Shown: positions 13,427-22,169, counted from the first letter of the stretch. The stretch is 64,000 nucleotides of DNA from Mermis nigrescens (GCA_036768485.1 JAVLUZ010000142.1:19700764-19764763), one strand, 5' to 3'. A program made the numbers and translations. Notes: a model not told the origin generated them from the letters alone.

Positions 13427-16400
13427 TCAAATAAAAACAATTATAATTACTAGGCATACCACTTTTACTCAATGTAAGATAATATTCAATTTAGAAATTG
13501 TATTTGTCTCATGATGAATACTTGTAAGTTGTTATTGCAAAATTAAAACTTTTTCCACTTAATTTTTCAGCTTTTTAACGAAGTAAGTGAATGTCCTTGA
13601 AATTAAAGCGACGTAATCAAGGAATTCATGAGGCATAGTATGAAAACAATTTAACTTTCAATTGGGGTTTTATACAGCGAAATATGTAGTGAACTGCATA
13701 CATGGGCACGCTCAGATTATTCAGGGTCAAACAAATGATTTTCATGGAAATTGCGGGGTTGGTCGTCATGACCATAGCTGCAGATCATGGTCGAATGGAG
13801 AGGGTGGAAAATGGAGCTGTTTTGTCCAAAATGACCTCAACGCTAGTATAAATGTCAAAGCGTTTAAACTACGTTATTCCACAGTTTCTGGTCAATTTCA
13901 AATAATTCTGAAGAGAATTTTCAATTTTCATCCTTTTTCGGTCTTCATTTTGCCTCATTTTCCTCAGATTTTCAGAACTCAGACTTGGTCCAGTTTCCCT
14001 TGCGGTGTCGCTCAGCCGCCAGGGTTAAGTCATTAGACCCTGAATTGACACTATGCATATGTATAGTGAGCTGCTTTCGCATGTACTAGAGCTGCAAGCG
14101 TACGTGTATGTGAGGTATGGTGAAAGGGCGGATTTCCTCAAGAAAACATAATAAAACGAACAGAAGTCAAGGCTTTTTCTCGAAAATAATTGAAATCGAT
14201 CAAAACCTCAGTTATTACGCTTTTTCAACCTTTGTACCCATTTTTGAAATCATTTTAGCTCGAAAATACGACTCCCAGTCTACGCTAACGACCCCAGACC
14301 GTAAATGCTATGCAGATGCAAGTGTGACTGAAAGTTATAACTCGACACCATTTGAAAAGGATTGTTGTAAGGTGAAAACTCGTTGGTTTGATTGATTAAA
14401 CTAAGTATGTATGAATCCTATTAGTGTTACTGTCTTATAAGAATTGAATGCACTTAATTTATCGACATCTATAACGAAATAAAAGTGTGACCCGCTCATT
14501 AACTGAGTGTTAAGCGCACTTATTTCAATCAATCAATGCAACAACTCGCATCTAGGAACAAAATTAAAATTTTCAGGCCCCGTTGCCGGGGCCAGGTCCC
14601 GGTACAGCTCTAGTCAAGTGTATATTGTTCGTTTAGGTAGTCAAGAAATTTCGCGATGATGAAATCGAACACCATGATACTGGATTGGAACACGATGCTG
14701 TTAAAGTAACATTCTTATATTTACTTTGTAAACTATTTTAGAAGGCGCATAAGACATTGTTACAATGTGTTTGAGCACGTTTAAAAATGATTTAGCTGAC
14801 AAGTGCTGCATTTTTAGGCAGTTCTGTATTGTCACAAATTGATATCACGCAGAAATTATCACAAATTTTTTGTTTTTGCTATGGACTTTTCGCAAATCAG
14901 CTGATTTACGTAATCAATTTAAACGAGCTTTGATGTTGCTCTGTTTTCTCTTTGTTTATGCTACAATTTTACGAATATGTATGCATGCGTCCGTAGATTC
15001 GGAGCCATGATTTTTTTCAGAGGGGGTAAAACCACAAGCAATGTAAAATTAATAAAAATTTAGTCTGCACGAGTCAAATGACGAAAACGAGTTCAATATC
15101 CGATATAATACGTTTTTTGCGGCAAGGCATCGTTTTTTGACATTTTTGACTTATTTTGACTGCGTTATGTCACTTTTGCGGTAAATATGTTTTAATTCAT
15201 CATGAAAACTCGGACTATTTACTCCATTTGGACTCAGTTAGGCAATTTATATACAAGTAAAAAGAATAATAAATTACATATCGGACGCATAGCGCCGGAA
15301 AAAGTTTTGATATTACTACATTTAAATTTTGTCCGAAAAACAATGTAGAAACTGTTCTTTAACATTGCCTTAAAAAAGTATTTATAAAAATTAGATTTTT
15401 CTCCGAAGGGGTCACCCTCTGGCTATGGGCTTGCGTACGTGTTTCGTTTATGACTATTATTTGCCTAGCTTTTTAGCGAAAAATCCATCAAAAATCTGGC
15501 GCTTCTTACCGAGGATACATGACCGCGAAAAATATCTTAGAATAAGTTTGATCTTCTTGTTCTGAGTGCAGGAAGTATGAAGTTCTTACACAAATTGCGA
15601 AATTCTTTGCAGTTCTTGAAAAAGGAGTAAAAAAGACGGAAAAATTCACCCAATTCAATCAATAAAAGTGTAGCATAAAAGAATTTTTCAGCAAAGCAGC
15701 TTTGCGTGATTATATATGGGCAGCAAATCAACCGAGCTTCGGTGGCCTGGATGGTGTAAAACTGGCAAAAGTCGCGAAAAACGGGCCGAAAATTCGATTT
15801 TGGTTGGGGGTCTACCGTAATCCATTAGGTTATTTTGAATTCTGGGGGTACGAATGACCCAACCACACGTTGGCATGGGCGGATGTTTGCTCCGCACATG
15901 GGCGTGGGGGTTTAGAGGTTTGTACTATAGTTGCACAAGGTCAGGGTCGGCAGGGAGCTGAAATCCACACCTGGGCGTCGGGTGTATGCACCCCCTGAGA
16001 AACCAAAAAACCCCCCTTAGAAACCAAAATACCTCCCCCAGAATTCAAGTTCTAAATTTTTTTGTTTTTTCGCAATATTTTGATGCCAATGGATAGTGCT
16101 CGATGAGACACGTTGAAAAATGGTGTTTTTTTCGTCATACCACCATTTTTAAGGCCATTTTTTGAACTTTGAAAAATCTTGCACCCCCCCTCCCGAATTT
16201 CAGTGCTGCCCACGTATGGTGAAATCCCGAAAATTCAAAACAGTAAATTTAACGTTCACGGTTTTTGTTGATATTTTAACGATGAAAATGGTCAAAATAG
16301 TCTATAAAACGTTTTTTCGTTGGAATATCGCATTTTAAAAGCATTTTTAGTTCAATTTGACTGCATTATATCACTTTTAAGACTAAAAAATGCAATAATT

Positions 16401-19400
16401 TCTCAATTTTAAGCGCTTTTTGAGTGAAGTACTTAAAAGCACTAATCTGGCGCGAAGTGCCGGAAAAATTTTGACGTTTTCACTGCTTTTGACCTCAAAA
16501 ATGTTGCAAAAAATGTTCCATCAGCTCCGCCGGGCAGTACCTATCCAGCTGACCCTTTAGGGGTTAATACCCCCCTCACCCTCATGTGCATGTATGGTAT
16601 GTACTCCCCTGAAGTTGAATACCCCCAGATAACTGTAGACTCCGATAATTCTATTTTTAGTAAGATTTTTGGCAATTTTACCTATCCTGACCCCTGGAAT
16701 TTTCTTGCTGCCTGTGCATGGTTCGCACCCCCAGATCTTGAAAAAACCCTCCACAGATTACTGTAGACCCCTAGAATTCTATTTTTAATCATATTATAGG
16801 TGATTTTCGGTAATTTCACTGAACCAGATCCCCAGAAGTTTCTCGCTGCTCATGTATGGCCCAACCCCTAAACCGATGTGTGAGGGTGATGCGATTTTGT
16901 TGCTAGCAAACGCTTCTGTTTATAGAACATCGACAATTGAACGTTCATATATGCATAAGTGCCTTGTATTGTGTCGTCGCATCGTGCATGACTTGTGACC
17001 ACACATGGGCATGGGGGTTTGGGGGTATACCCCCAGAAGGCCGGATATCCCCTCAAAAGACCAAAATACCCCCCCCTCAGAATTCAATTCTTAAATTTTT
17101 TTGTTTTTTTCGCAATTTTTTGGTGCCAAGACAACCTTTGAAAAATGGTGTATTTTTGCCATGTACTATTTTTAAAACCATTTTTTGACCTTTGAAACAT
17201 CTCGCACACCCCCCCCCCTAAGAATTTCGGTGCCGCCCACCTGTTTGTGACTACACGTGGGCGGTGGAAGATGTTTGGGAGGAGGGTTTAGTGAGATATA
17301 TCCCTATTAATCCGGCGGACCCCCAAAAATAATCGATAGACTACCCAGAAACTGAGATTTTGGAATTTTTTGTGCAATTCTTTGAACTTTTATCCCATCA
17401 AGACCCCCTCCCCCAGAATTTGGTAGCTGCCCAGGTATGCTCGTGACCATGCATGTAATGACCATAGGTGGGCTGCACCAAAATTCTGGGGGTGCAAGAT
17501 TTTTCAAAGATGAAAATATGGCCTTAAAAATGGTGGTATGGCGAAAAAAACACCAATTTTCAACTTTTCTCATCGAGCACTATCTATTGTAATCAAAAAA
17601 TTGCGAAAAAAAAAAAATTTCAAACATTGAATTTCGGGGGTTTCTGGGGGCTGCATACCCTCCGAACTCCCCCACGCCCAGGTGTCGTAATGAACTCCCT
17701 GCTCATTTTTTCCGAAAGTGGGGGTGGGTTAAAAATTTTCTGGCTTGGTGAGTGGGAGATGCTCGTGGCGTCGCGACGTGATATAATGTTTCTTATTCTA
17801 GACCTTTCAAACAAAAATCATCTGCATAAGTTGCTCTAAAAACTATTATACTTAAAATTAGGCAATTTTGCTCGCATATTGTAAAATCGTTTCATAAGGC
17901 TCTGTTTCCATAAAATTTGTATGGTGTCAAACACACGTGGGCGTGGGGTATGGGGGGTTCAGGGGTATTCACCCCCATAAACCAAAATACCCCTCACCAG
18001 AATTCAATTTTTGTAATTTTTTTGTTTTTTTCGCAATTTTTTGATACCAATGGATAGTGCTCAATAAGAAACGCTGAAAAATGGTGTTTTTCGCCATACC
18101 ATTTCACGTGGGCATGGGGGTGAAAAATCTTGCACGCCCCAGAATGTTGGTGCTGCCCGTTTATGCATACCACCACTTTTAAGACCATTTCTTGACGTCT
18201 AAAAAATCTTTGCATTCCCCAGAATTTTGGTGCTGCCCACCTATGATGCCAAATGTTTCACAGTCGTCAAATGCTTGATTGTTCAGCAAAAGAGCGTTAG
18301 AGCGGTCCCGTCCTCGATAGACCCACTGTATCGTTAGACCCACCGGCTCGTTAGACCCAATGTCTCAATAGACCCACCAGAAAAAAATCTCGATAGACCC
18401 ACTGTATCGATTGACCCACCGAAAAAATATCTCGATAGACCCACTGTATCGATAGACCCACCGAAAAAAATCTCGTTAGACCCACTGTATCGATAGACCC
18501 GCCTAAAAAATCTCGTTAGATCCACTGTATCGATAGACCCGCCGAAAAAAATCTCGTTAGACCCACTGTATCGATAGACCCACCGAAAAAAATCTTGGCA
18601 GACTCAATGCATGTAAAGACTTGCCGACAGATGTTCCGCTCAAATCACTTATTTAGGCTCCTTAGCGTGTGATAATTTATTCTTTATGAAATTACACATA
18701 GGTACATTATGTAATTTCACTAATTCATAATGAAAAGAGTGGACCTTTTTTATTTATCTGCTCAACTTATATGTATTGCGCATCACAAAGATAATTAGGT
18801 ACTAAATAAGATGACTGTTCTATTGTGAATGAGCTTCTCTTCTTTTACTCGGGATGGATTAGATATGCAGTTACATTACACTTAAAAACTCATTCGAAAA
18901 TTATGTAAATATTAACAGGGATTTGAGCGGTTTAAAGTCTGTTTCAGATAATTTCGTACCTACCTAAATTTTCAAACTATCCTCTAACAAAAAGCTGACA
19001 GATTGTGAGCATAGAATCAATCTAATACATAATTACCGTAACCTTTCGGCTCACTGTCGATGAAAATTCGTGAAATTTATGCACAAATTTATGTGAAATA
19101 GACTTAATTTAATACTATGGTCACATTGTTTGCAAAATGCAAATTGTGCATGAAACTCGATTCCTATTAGGTGTTCGTTTATTAATTGCGCTTTATGTGA
19201 GTTTAACAATTGTCGATGCCGGCCATATGAAAACACAAGTAGATGGTTTCAAAATTTTATTGCTCATGTATTCACTTATAAGGTAAGATCACACATTCCC
19301 ACGGAACGGAATACCTCCCACTTTGAGCGCTAAATATAGAAAGAGTTCATTAGCGATTCAGCTGCAAAAAGGAAATCCATCTCAATTTCGTCAATAGCGT

Positions 19401-20778
19401 CATATGAAAATATTGAGGCGTGTCAAATGTAAAAATGTTTTTTGGGAATTTTGTTGAACTCATTACAAATTCAAAGGCAAAATCTAGAGAGAAAATCTAG
19501 TGTGCAGATTTTACTCAATCTGTTTTCGGGCATTCTTCAAATCAAACGTTTTACGATTTCGCGATGAATTCTGGCGAGGCACATTTCTTGCTCACGTAGT
19601 ACATGAATAAGCGCTTGCTAGTATGGAAAATGAAATGATACGAATTCGTACCATATTTTTCGATGATTTACTCAGAAAATATATTAAATTACTGCAAAAT
19701 GATGATACATAAGAAAATTATAAGAACCGAGTGGGTAATTAGATCTTTCAGGCGAAATTATTCTCGGTGGGACTGCCTTTTACATTACGGTCTAACGAGA
19801 TTTTTTGGTCGGTCTCTCCTTAAAGTGAAAATTCTAACACTGTTTTGTTCGGTAGGTATCGATAAATTGGGTTTACGATATTTTTTCTGGTGGGTCTACT
19901 GTGGGTTTTTTCGGTGAGGTCTAGCGGTACAGTTGGTCTAACGAGATTTTTTCGATGGTTCTATCGATAAATTCGGTCTAATAAGATTTTTTTCGGCGGG
20001 TCTATCAATACAGTGGGTCTAACGAGATTTTTTTTTCGGCGGGTCATCGATACAGTGGGTCTATTGAGATTTTTTTTCGGTGGAGTCTATCGAGATTTTT
20101 TTCTGGTGGGTCTATTGAGACATTGGGTCTAACGAGCCGGTGGGTCTAACGATACAGTGGGTCTAACGATGCACAATCGTTAGAGCAATAACCAACAGCT
20201 TGTGCGCATATAGGGGCAGCGAAGCGACTAAATTCTGTGAGGTCATTTGTATCCTGAGGAGTCAGACCAGACCCCCATGCCCATGTTTGCCTGTACCTAC
20301 GAAATGTATACTTGTTCTTACATGTGCATTGTGTGGCAATCATACATGGGCAGCAGGGTAGCCAAGTTGGGGGGTTCCCCCATTTTGGGGTTTTTTTAAG
20401 GCCTTTGGAGGCATTTTTTATCGATTGAGGTTCTTTCGCGCCTATGTTTAACAATTGGTTGGGGGCTTTTAGGCAGTTAGAGGTGGAAATCGGGGGTTTT
20501 TTGACAAGAGCACTTGGCAACCCTGATGGACAGCAACCAAAGTTAGGGGGCAGATGGGGCAAAATAACCAAAAGATGTTACTAAAATTAAAATTCTGGGG
20601 GGTTCTGGGGTCTACAGTAAACTGCGGGGGTTTTTCAACTTTGGGATCAAACCCCCCACGCCTGTGTATGTGGTGATAATATGGTTATCGTGCTTCGCAG
20701 GCTCCCTTTTACAGTGTGCTCAAACAGACTATTCAACTGGGCTGCAAGGGTGCGATTTGGGTTTCCGAGAGAATTTGA
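4001..20778 (+). CDS. COQ7: COQ7/CLK-1, 5-demethoxyubiquinone hydroxylase (six coding exons)
   Basis: Joining 4001-4237, 5450-5564, 8836-8920, 8985-9039, 14637-14705 and 20701-20778 gives 639 nt (212 residues plus TGA) with GT-AG introns and consistent phases 0,1,2,0,0. COQ7 hydroxylates demethoxyubiquinone in ubiquinone synthesis at the mitochondrial inner membrane, working with COQ9. Visible family motifs: RVDHAGELGADRIYAGQ (exon 1, first iron Glu), the E-x2-H in EKEH (exon 2), VAVEEVIADHYN (exon 3) and FRDDEIEHHDTGL (exon 5, second E-x2-H); the end GAIWVSERI matches the family C-terminus. The first ~30 residues are basic and hydroxylated, fitting a mitochondrial targeting peptide. The length is normal for the family and no lesion is seen. 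Introns of 1.2, 3.3, 0.06, 5.6 and 6.0 kb hold many transposable elements. Confidence 0.96.
4238..5449 (+). other. COQ7 intron 1
   Basis: About 1.2 kb. The 3' part (about 5190-5400) is an inverted, diverged M6-family copy (GGGGACTTTTCAC..., then a TTTTTTGGTCAAAAATTGC stretch) that ends about 50 bp before the exon 2 acceptor. The rest shows nothing recognisable. Confidence 0.7.
5450..5564 (+). CDS. COQ7: COQ7 coding exon 2
   Basis: Acceptor CCTTTAAG, then HMWEQEKEHLETF...PTVLLPFWNVAGFML; ends CTAG before donor GTTAGC (phase 1). It supplies the E-x2-H iron ligands. The donor is weak but the phase match with exon 3 is exact. Confidence 0.94.
5731..6362. mobile_element. M6-family MITE, split by an M5 element
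   Basis: The left part (5731-5784) and right part (6212-6362) align together with the M6 copy at 9672-10150: G-rich start, then AATGACCGACAATTTTTGGCC and a GGGGGACGACC end. The M5 element at 5785-6211 sits between them. Confidence 0.55.
5785..6211. mobile_element. M5-family MITE, 427 bp
   Basis: Begins CAGATATGCACAGCAGGG and ends AATGTATG. Flanks are GTCCCTGG (5777-5784) and GTCCTTGG (6212-6219), a 7/8 target duplication. It carries the M5 signature TCTGACGATGCTCTATCTTT (about 5896). Confidence 0.8.
6501..6677. mobile_element. 177-bp hAT-type MITE
   Basis: Inverted ends CAGGCACGTAGCT / AGCTACGTGCCTG, with 7/8 target duplication CAAGGAGG (6493-6500) and CAGGGAGG (6678-6685). Internal sequence is G-rich on the left and C-rich on the right. 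Confidence 0.75.
6686..7090. other. COQ7 intron 2 segment with a small M2 fragment
   Basis: Mostly unassigned. Around 7053-7085 the reverse complement of the M2 start (AAGGTCAGGGTCGGCAGGG) is present as a truncated tip. Confidence 0.45.
7090..7395. mobile_element. M5-family MITE, 5'-truncated
   Basis: Starts inside the family at ACGTTAAAACACTATTTTTCGG, keeps TCTGACGATGCTCTATCTTT and the final GAATTCTGGGAGGGGTGAAA...ATCGTGTAT block. The left tip is missing. Confidence 0.6.
7675..8057. mobile_element. 383-bp hAT-type MITE with two GGCGCGAAGCGCC-type hairpins
   Basis: Ends CATAGGCATAGCTAGG and CCTGGCTATGCCAGTG are inverted repeats. Target duplications are GTGATGAA (7667-7674) and ATGATGAA (8058-8065). 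Hairpin motifs lie at about 7866-7879 and exactly at 7938-7950. Confidence 0.75.
8066..8835 (+). other. 3' part of COQ7 intron 2
   Basis: No repeat recognised with confidence. It ends in the exon 3 acceptor ACTTTCAG. Confidence 0.5.
8836..8920 (+). CDS. COQ7: COQ7 coding exon 3
   Basis: Encodes GATTALLGKEGAMACTVAVE and on to the HYND junction; ends AATGA before GTAGGC (phase 2). Contains the conserved Glu of the third di-iron helix. Confidence 0.95.
8985..9039 (+). CDS. COQ7: COQ7 coding exon 4 (after a 64-bp intron)
   Basis: Acceptor CGAAAG, then QIREMIEDDSSEHKELLE; donor GTAAAA (phase 0). The preceding intron (8921-8984) is only 64 bp, the only compact intron in either host gene here. Confidence 0.92.
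9040..9660 (+). other. 5' part of COQ7 intron 4
   Basis: Mostly unassigned AT-rich sequence. At about 9352-9380 there is a tip AGAGCTGTGCCGGGACC related to the ends of the hAT at 13102-14612. Confidence 0.5.
9672..10150. mobile_element. M6-family MITE with an M1 element inserted
   Basis: Left part 9672-9874 (CAGACAGAATGGTGTGG start, GGGGGACGACCC near its right side) and right part 10131-10150 (CTCCCCCTATTACATGTATG). Similar to 5731-6362 and 54200-54370. No clear target duplication. Confidence 0.55.
9875..10130. mobile_element. M1-family hAT-type MITE, 256 bp
   Basis: CACACGTGGGCGTGGG start and CTGCCCATCTATG end; perfect 8-bp target duplication GTGGGCTC (9867-9874, 10131-10138). Core includes CCAATGGATAGTGCT and GCCATACCACCATTTT, shared by all M1 copies. 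Confidence 0.85.
10199..10330. repeat. ATT-rich low-complexity tract
   Basis: Irregular (TTA)n/(ATT)n sequence. Confidence 0.8.
10332..10472. repeat. Palindromic element, about 53-bp imperfect arms
   Basis: The left arm (10332-10384, CAACCAAACAACAACTTTG...GGCTGCCG) is complementary to the right arm (10420-10472, CGGCTGCCCAATTTTTTGG...). The centre contains AAGACCGGTCTT. It could fold into a long cruciform; it may be a small foldback MITE. Confidence 0.6.
10583..11203. mobile_element. M4-family MITE with an M1 element inserted
   Basis: Starts CACACGGTCAAAAGTTCTGG and ends CCCAGTGTGCGTGTGTG. The same internal order (GTCTACTGCTCGAAAAATTA, then TTGGTCCTAAAA..., then GGGGGATACCCCC) is found at about 59590-59875. 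Interrupted by 10879-11139. Confidence 0.55.
10879..11139. mobile_element. M1-family hAT-type MITE, 261 bp
   Basis: CACACCTGGGCGTGGG start, CTGCCTACGTATG end, perfect target duplication GTGGTATG (10871-10878, 11140-11147). Confidence 0.85.
11438..12050. mobile_element. Tc1-like element, non-autonomous, with roughly 200-bp inverted repeats
   Basis: The left end TACAGGCTTGGCTAAAAG (TA at 11436-11437) and the right end CTTTTGGCCAAGCCTG are inverted; similarity continues inward through GAATCTAGGCCAGTTTTT / AAAAACTGGTCTAGCTAGAC. Tc1 elements often begin with this AAAAGTTTAGGACACC-type sequence. The 89-codon frame at 11410-11679 spans the left arm and is not a gene. Confidence 0.65.
12051..12729 (+). 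other. COQ7 intron 4 segment, nothing recognised
   Basis: AT-rich; no repeats or coding signal noticed. Confidence 0.5.
12730..13073. mobile_element. M5-family MITE, 344 bp
   Basis: CAGACATGCACAGTATGG start and ATCATGTATG end. Left flank GTGAGTTC (12722-12729); right flank ATGAGTTG followed by ATGAGTTC (13074-13089), so the target duplication is partly obscured. Perfect hairpin GGCGCGAAGCGCC at 12874-12886. Confidence 0.75.
13289..13425. repeat. (AAT)n microsatellite
   Basis: More than 40 AAT units with a few interruptions. The long Ile, Leu or Asn runs in overlapping frames are products of this repeat, not proteins. Confidence 0.97.
13755..14040 (+). mobile_element. M7-family MITE, diverged copy
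   Basis: Shares GGAGCTGTTTTGTCCAAAATGACC..., ATTTTCATCCTTTTTCGG and CCTCATTTTCC with the 62590-63370 copies. Confidence 0.5.
14637..14705 (+). CDS. COQ7: COQ7 coding exon 5
   Basis: Acceptor GTTCGTTTAG; encodes VVKKFRDDEIEHHDTGLEHD and three more residues; donor GTAACA (phase 0). Carries the final E-x2-H di-iron ligands. Confidence 0.96.
14706..15000 (+). other. Start of COQ7 intron 5
   Basis: Nothing recognised. Confidence 0.5.
15003..15435. mobile_element. MITE related to 7675-8057 and M2
   Basis: Left GGAGCCATGATTTTTTTCAG and right CCCTCTGGCTATGGGCTTG form rough inverted ends; the interior has the M2-like line CATTTTTGACTTATTTTGAC...TGTCAC and a degenerate GCATAGCGCCGG. Target duplication unclear. 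Confidence 0.4.
15926..16596. mobile_element. M2-family hAT-type MITE
   Basis: Starts TATAGTTGCACAAGGTCAGG, ends CATGTGCATGTATG; target duplication GTTTGTAC (15918-15925) and GTATGTAC (16597-16604), 7/8. Interrupted by the M1 at 15966-16218. Confidence 0.8.
15966..16218. mobile_element. M1-family hAT-type MITE, 253 bp
   Basis: CACACCTGGGCG start, CTGCCCACGTATG end; target duplication CTGAAATC / GTGAAATC (15958-15965, 16219-16226). The interrupted M2 sequence joins up cleanly if it is removed. Confidence 0.85.
17000..17243. mobile_element. M1-family hAT-type MITE, first of a run of three
   Basis: CACACATGGGCATGGG start, CCGCCCACCTG end; flanks CTTGTGAC (16992-16999) and TTTGTGAC (17244-17251). 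Confidence 0.8.
17252..17439. mobile_element. M1-related MITE, diverged, second of the run
   Basis: TACACGTGGGCGGTGG start and AGCTGCCCAGGTATG end; flanks TTTGTGAC and CTCGTGAC (17440-17447). The interior differs from M1, so it may be a sister family. Confidence 0.6.
17462..17685. mobile_element. M1-family hAT-type MITE, inverted, third of the run
   Basis: CATAGGTGGGCTGCACC start, CACGCCCAGGTGT end; flanks TGTAATGA (17454-17461) and CGTAATGA (17686-17693). Confidence 0.8.
17932..18245. mobile_element. M1-family hAT-type MITE containing a 60-bp derivative of itself
   Basis: CACACGTGGGCGTGGG start, CTGCCCACCTATG end; flanks GTGTCAAA (17924-17931) and ATGCCAAA (18246-18253). At about 18104-18164 a minimal copy (CACGTGGGCATGGGGG...GCTGCCCGTTTATG) is inserted, with CATACCA repeated on each side. 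Confidence 0.75.
18304..20178. mobile_element. Foldback-type element with arms made of a 41-bp tandem repeat
   Basis: The left arm (18304 to about 18612) is a tandem array of a 41-bp unit built from GATAGACCCACTGTATCG and ACCCACCGAAAAAAATCTC. The right arm (about 19786-20178) carries the same units in inverse orientation. Exact 8-bp repeats GTTAGAGC flank it (18296-18303, 20179-20186). The 1.2-kb core has no recognisable transposase. Foldback/Galileo-type (P superfamily) elements have such arms; the assignment is by structure only. Confidence 0.75.
20341..20669. mobile_element. MITE with M1-like tips ending 31 bp before COQ7 exon 6
   Basis: CATACATGGGCAGCAGGG start, CACGCCTGTGTAT end; flanks GTGGCAAT (20333-20340) and GTGGTGAT (20670-20677). 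The interior differs from M1. The 141-codon minus-strand frame covering it is not a gene. Confidence 0.6.
20701..20778 (+). CDS. COQ7: COQ7 coding exon 6 (terminal)
   Basis: Acceptor GTGCTTCGCAG; encodes APFYSVLKQTIQLGCKGAIW and on to SERI, then TGA at 20776-20778. This is the family's final amphipathic helix. Confidence 0.96.
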   Translation, partial: APFYSVLKQTIQLGCKGAIWVSERI

Positions 20779-21160
20779 CAAACGAATACTTTACGTACCT
20801 ATCGTTTTTTATTTTTTAACCGTGATTTGTGTTTTGCTGTTGACTTGTTTGTTTAATAGGATAGATGACTAGAACTGCAAAAGAAATTGCTTAGTGTGCC
20901 TGTCGCACAAACAAATTTCGCAAGAAGCCTTCAATAGTATACATGTCTCACGGAACTTAGTGCGTGAAAAATAATTTCCAGCGATCAAAAATGTTTGTAC
21001 ATATAGGCAGCTACCAGCTACAAAAGTGGTTCCTATTTAGTTGCATAATATAACTAATATAAATCTTACCCGTAGATCACATTGTGAATACATGTAAAAA
21101 ATAAATGCATATGGGAATTTAATTTTACGTGTGACAAAGGTACCTAAAAGCCTTCGTCAC
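20779..21160 (+). other. COQ7 3' flank / 3' UTR
   Basis: AT-rich. An AATAAA at about 21100 is a plausible polyadenylation signal. Confidence 0.45.
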
Positions 21161-21400
21161 CATACGTGGGCAGCAAGAAAATTCTGAGGGGGTCCAAGAT
21201 TTTTTGGAGGTCAAAAAAATGGCCTTAAAAATGGTGATATGGCGATAAAAACACCATTTTTCGACGTTTCTCATCAAGCACTATCCATTGGCATCAAAAA
21301 ATTGCGAAATAAAAACGAAAAAATTTTCAAAATTGATTTCTGGGGGGTTCTTTTGTTTCTGGAGGGGGTCCAGACCCCCCCCCCCACACGCCCATGTGTG
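21161..21400. mobile_element. M1-family hAT-type MITE, 240 bp, inverted orientation
   Basis: CATACGTGGGCAGC start, CACGCCCATGTGTG end; perfect target duplication TTCGTCAC (21153-21160, 21401-21408), matching nTnnnnAn. Very similar to 25994-26253. Confidence 0.9.
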
Positions 21401-21819
21401 TTCGTCACGTACCTACGTATTAACAACCTGTGATGGAATACGTATGTATGTACATACTGATCGGTCATTTGAAATAGTAGATCGAGGATTTTCTGACAGG
21501 GTATGAAGCCCAAGTTTTCCTAATTGTGTCAAAAGTTGTGAGAAAGATCCGTTCGTTATGCATAAAGTACCGGTTTTTTTCGTTTTTTGGTAAACAATTT
21601 GTGATCCTAAAAATTGTTAGAAAATTTTTATTTTTCTACGAAAAAACTTAAGTGCAAAAAGGCACAACGTAAAAATAAGAAGGCAGCCTTGGGATTTGGT
21701 GGCTGCCGAGGGGAGATGGGCTTTGCTGCGCTAAAACCCTAATGAACATCCACGTCGGACAAAATAGAAATTTGGGCATAGCCCCACCAAGGATTTCAAA
21801 CCTCGAGTACCTAGAACAA

Positions 21820-22042
21820 ACATGACGTCAGTATAGGAGTGAAGAACCAAAATTATTGGGGGTGCTGCAAGATTTTCAAGGTTAAAACTGGTTTTAAAAA
21901 TGATGGCATGGCGGAAAACACCATTTTTCAACGTTTTTCATCGAGCACTATCCACTGGCATCAAAAAATTGCGGAAAAAGGGAGAAAAAATTTCAAAAAT
22001 TGAATTCTGGGGTGCATACTTCCCACCCCCCACGCCCACGTG
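21820..22042. mobile_element. M1-family MITE, left tip decayed
   Basis: GAACCAAAATTATTGGGGGTGC... through the M1 core to CACGCCCACGTG. The left end and target duplication are not clear. Confidence 0.6.
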
Positions 22043-22169
22043 TAATGAGCATTCTGAAATGAAAGAGGCGAATTAGTTAAAGGACTTTGAAGCACAACAA
22101 AGGTGGTACATACATACATATGGCAGTCTGCAGCACCGTACAAACGTACCGAGACAATACTCGTGGAAT

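Larger units (their letters stand above)
13102..14612. mobile_element. hAT element, non-autonomous, 1.5 kb, ending 24 bp before COQ7 exon 5
   Basis: Inverted ends TAGAGCTGTACCGGGGCC / GGTCCCGGTACAGCTCTA. Target duplication GTCAAATG (13094-13101) and GTCAAGTG (14613-14620), 7/8. It includes an AAT microsatellite and an M7-like segment (about 13770-14035). No transposase frame. Confidence 0.8.
15865..16858. mobile_element. Nested stack of MITEs (outermost element)
   Basis: The outermost copy starts ACACGTTGGCATGGGCGG and ends GCTGCTCATGTATG, with flanks ACCCAACC (15857-15864) and GCCCAACC (16859-16866). A second copy of the same type (about 15892 to 16726, CACATGGGCGTGGG...CTGCCTGTGCATG) sits inside it, and inside that lie an M2 (15926-16596) and an M1 (15966-16218). 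Confidence 0.6.

Noticed and set aside
12949..13472. Long frames of Ile, Leu or Asn in three registers
   Set aside because: They are translations of the AAT microsatellite.
18304..18612. CRISPR-like array of regularly spaced repeats
   Set aside because: The units are head-to-tail 41-bp tandem repeats without unique spacers, repeated inverted at 19786-20178, in a eukaryotic intron.
20146..20571. 141-codon minus-strand frame
   Set aside because: It covers the foldback right end and a MITE; no protein-like composition or motif.
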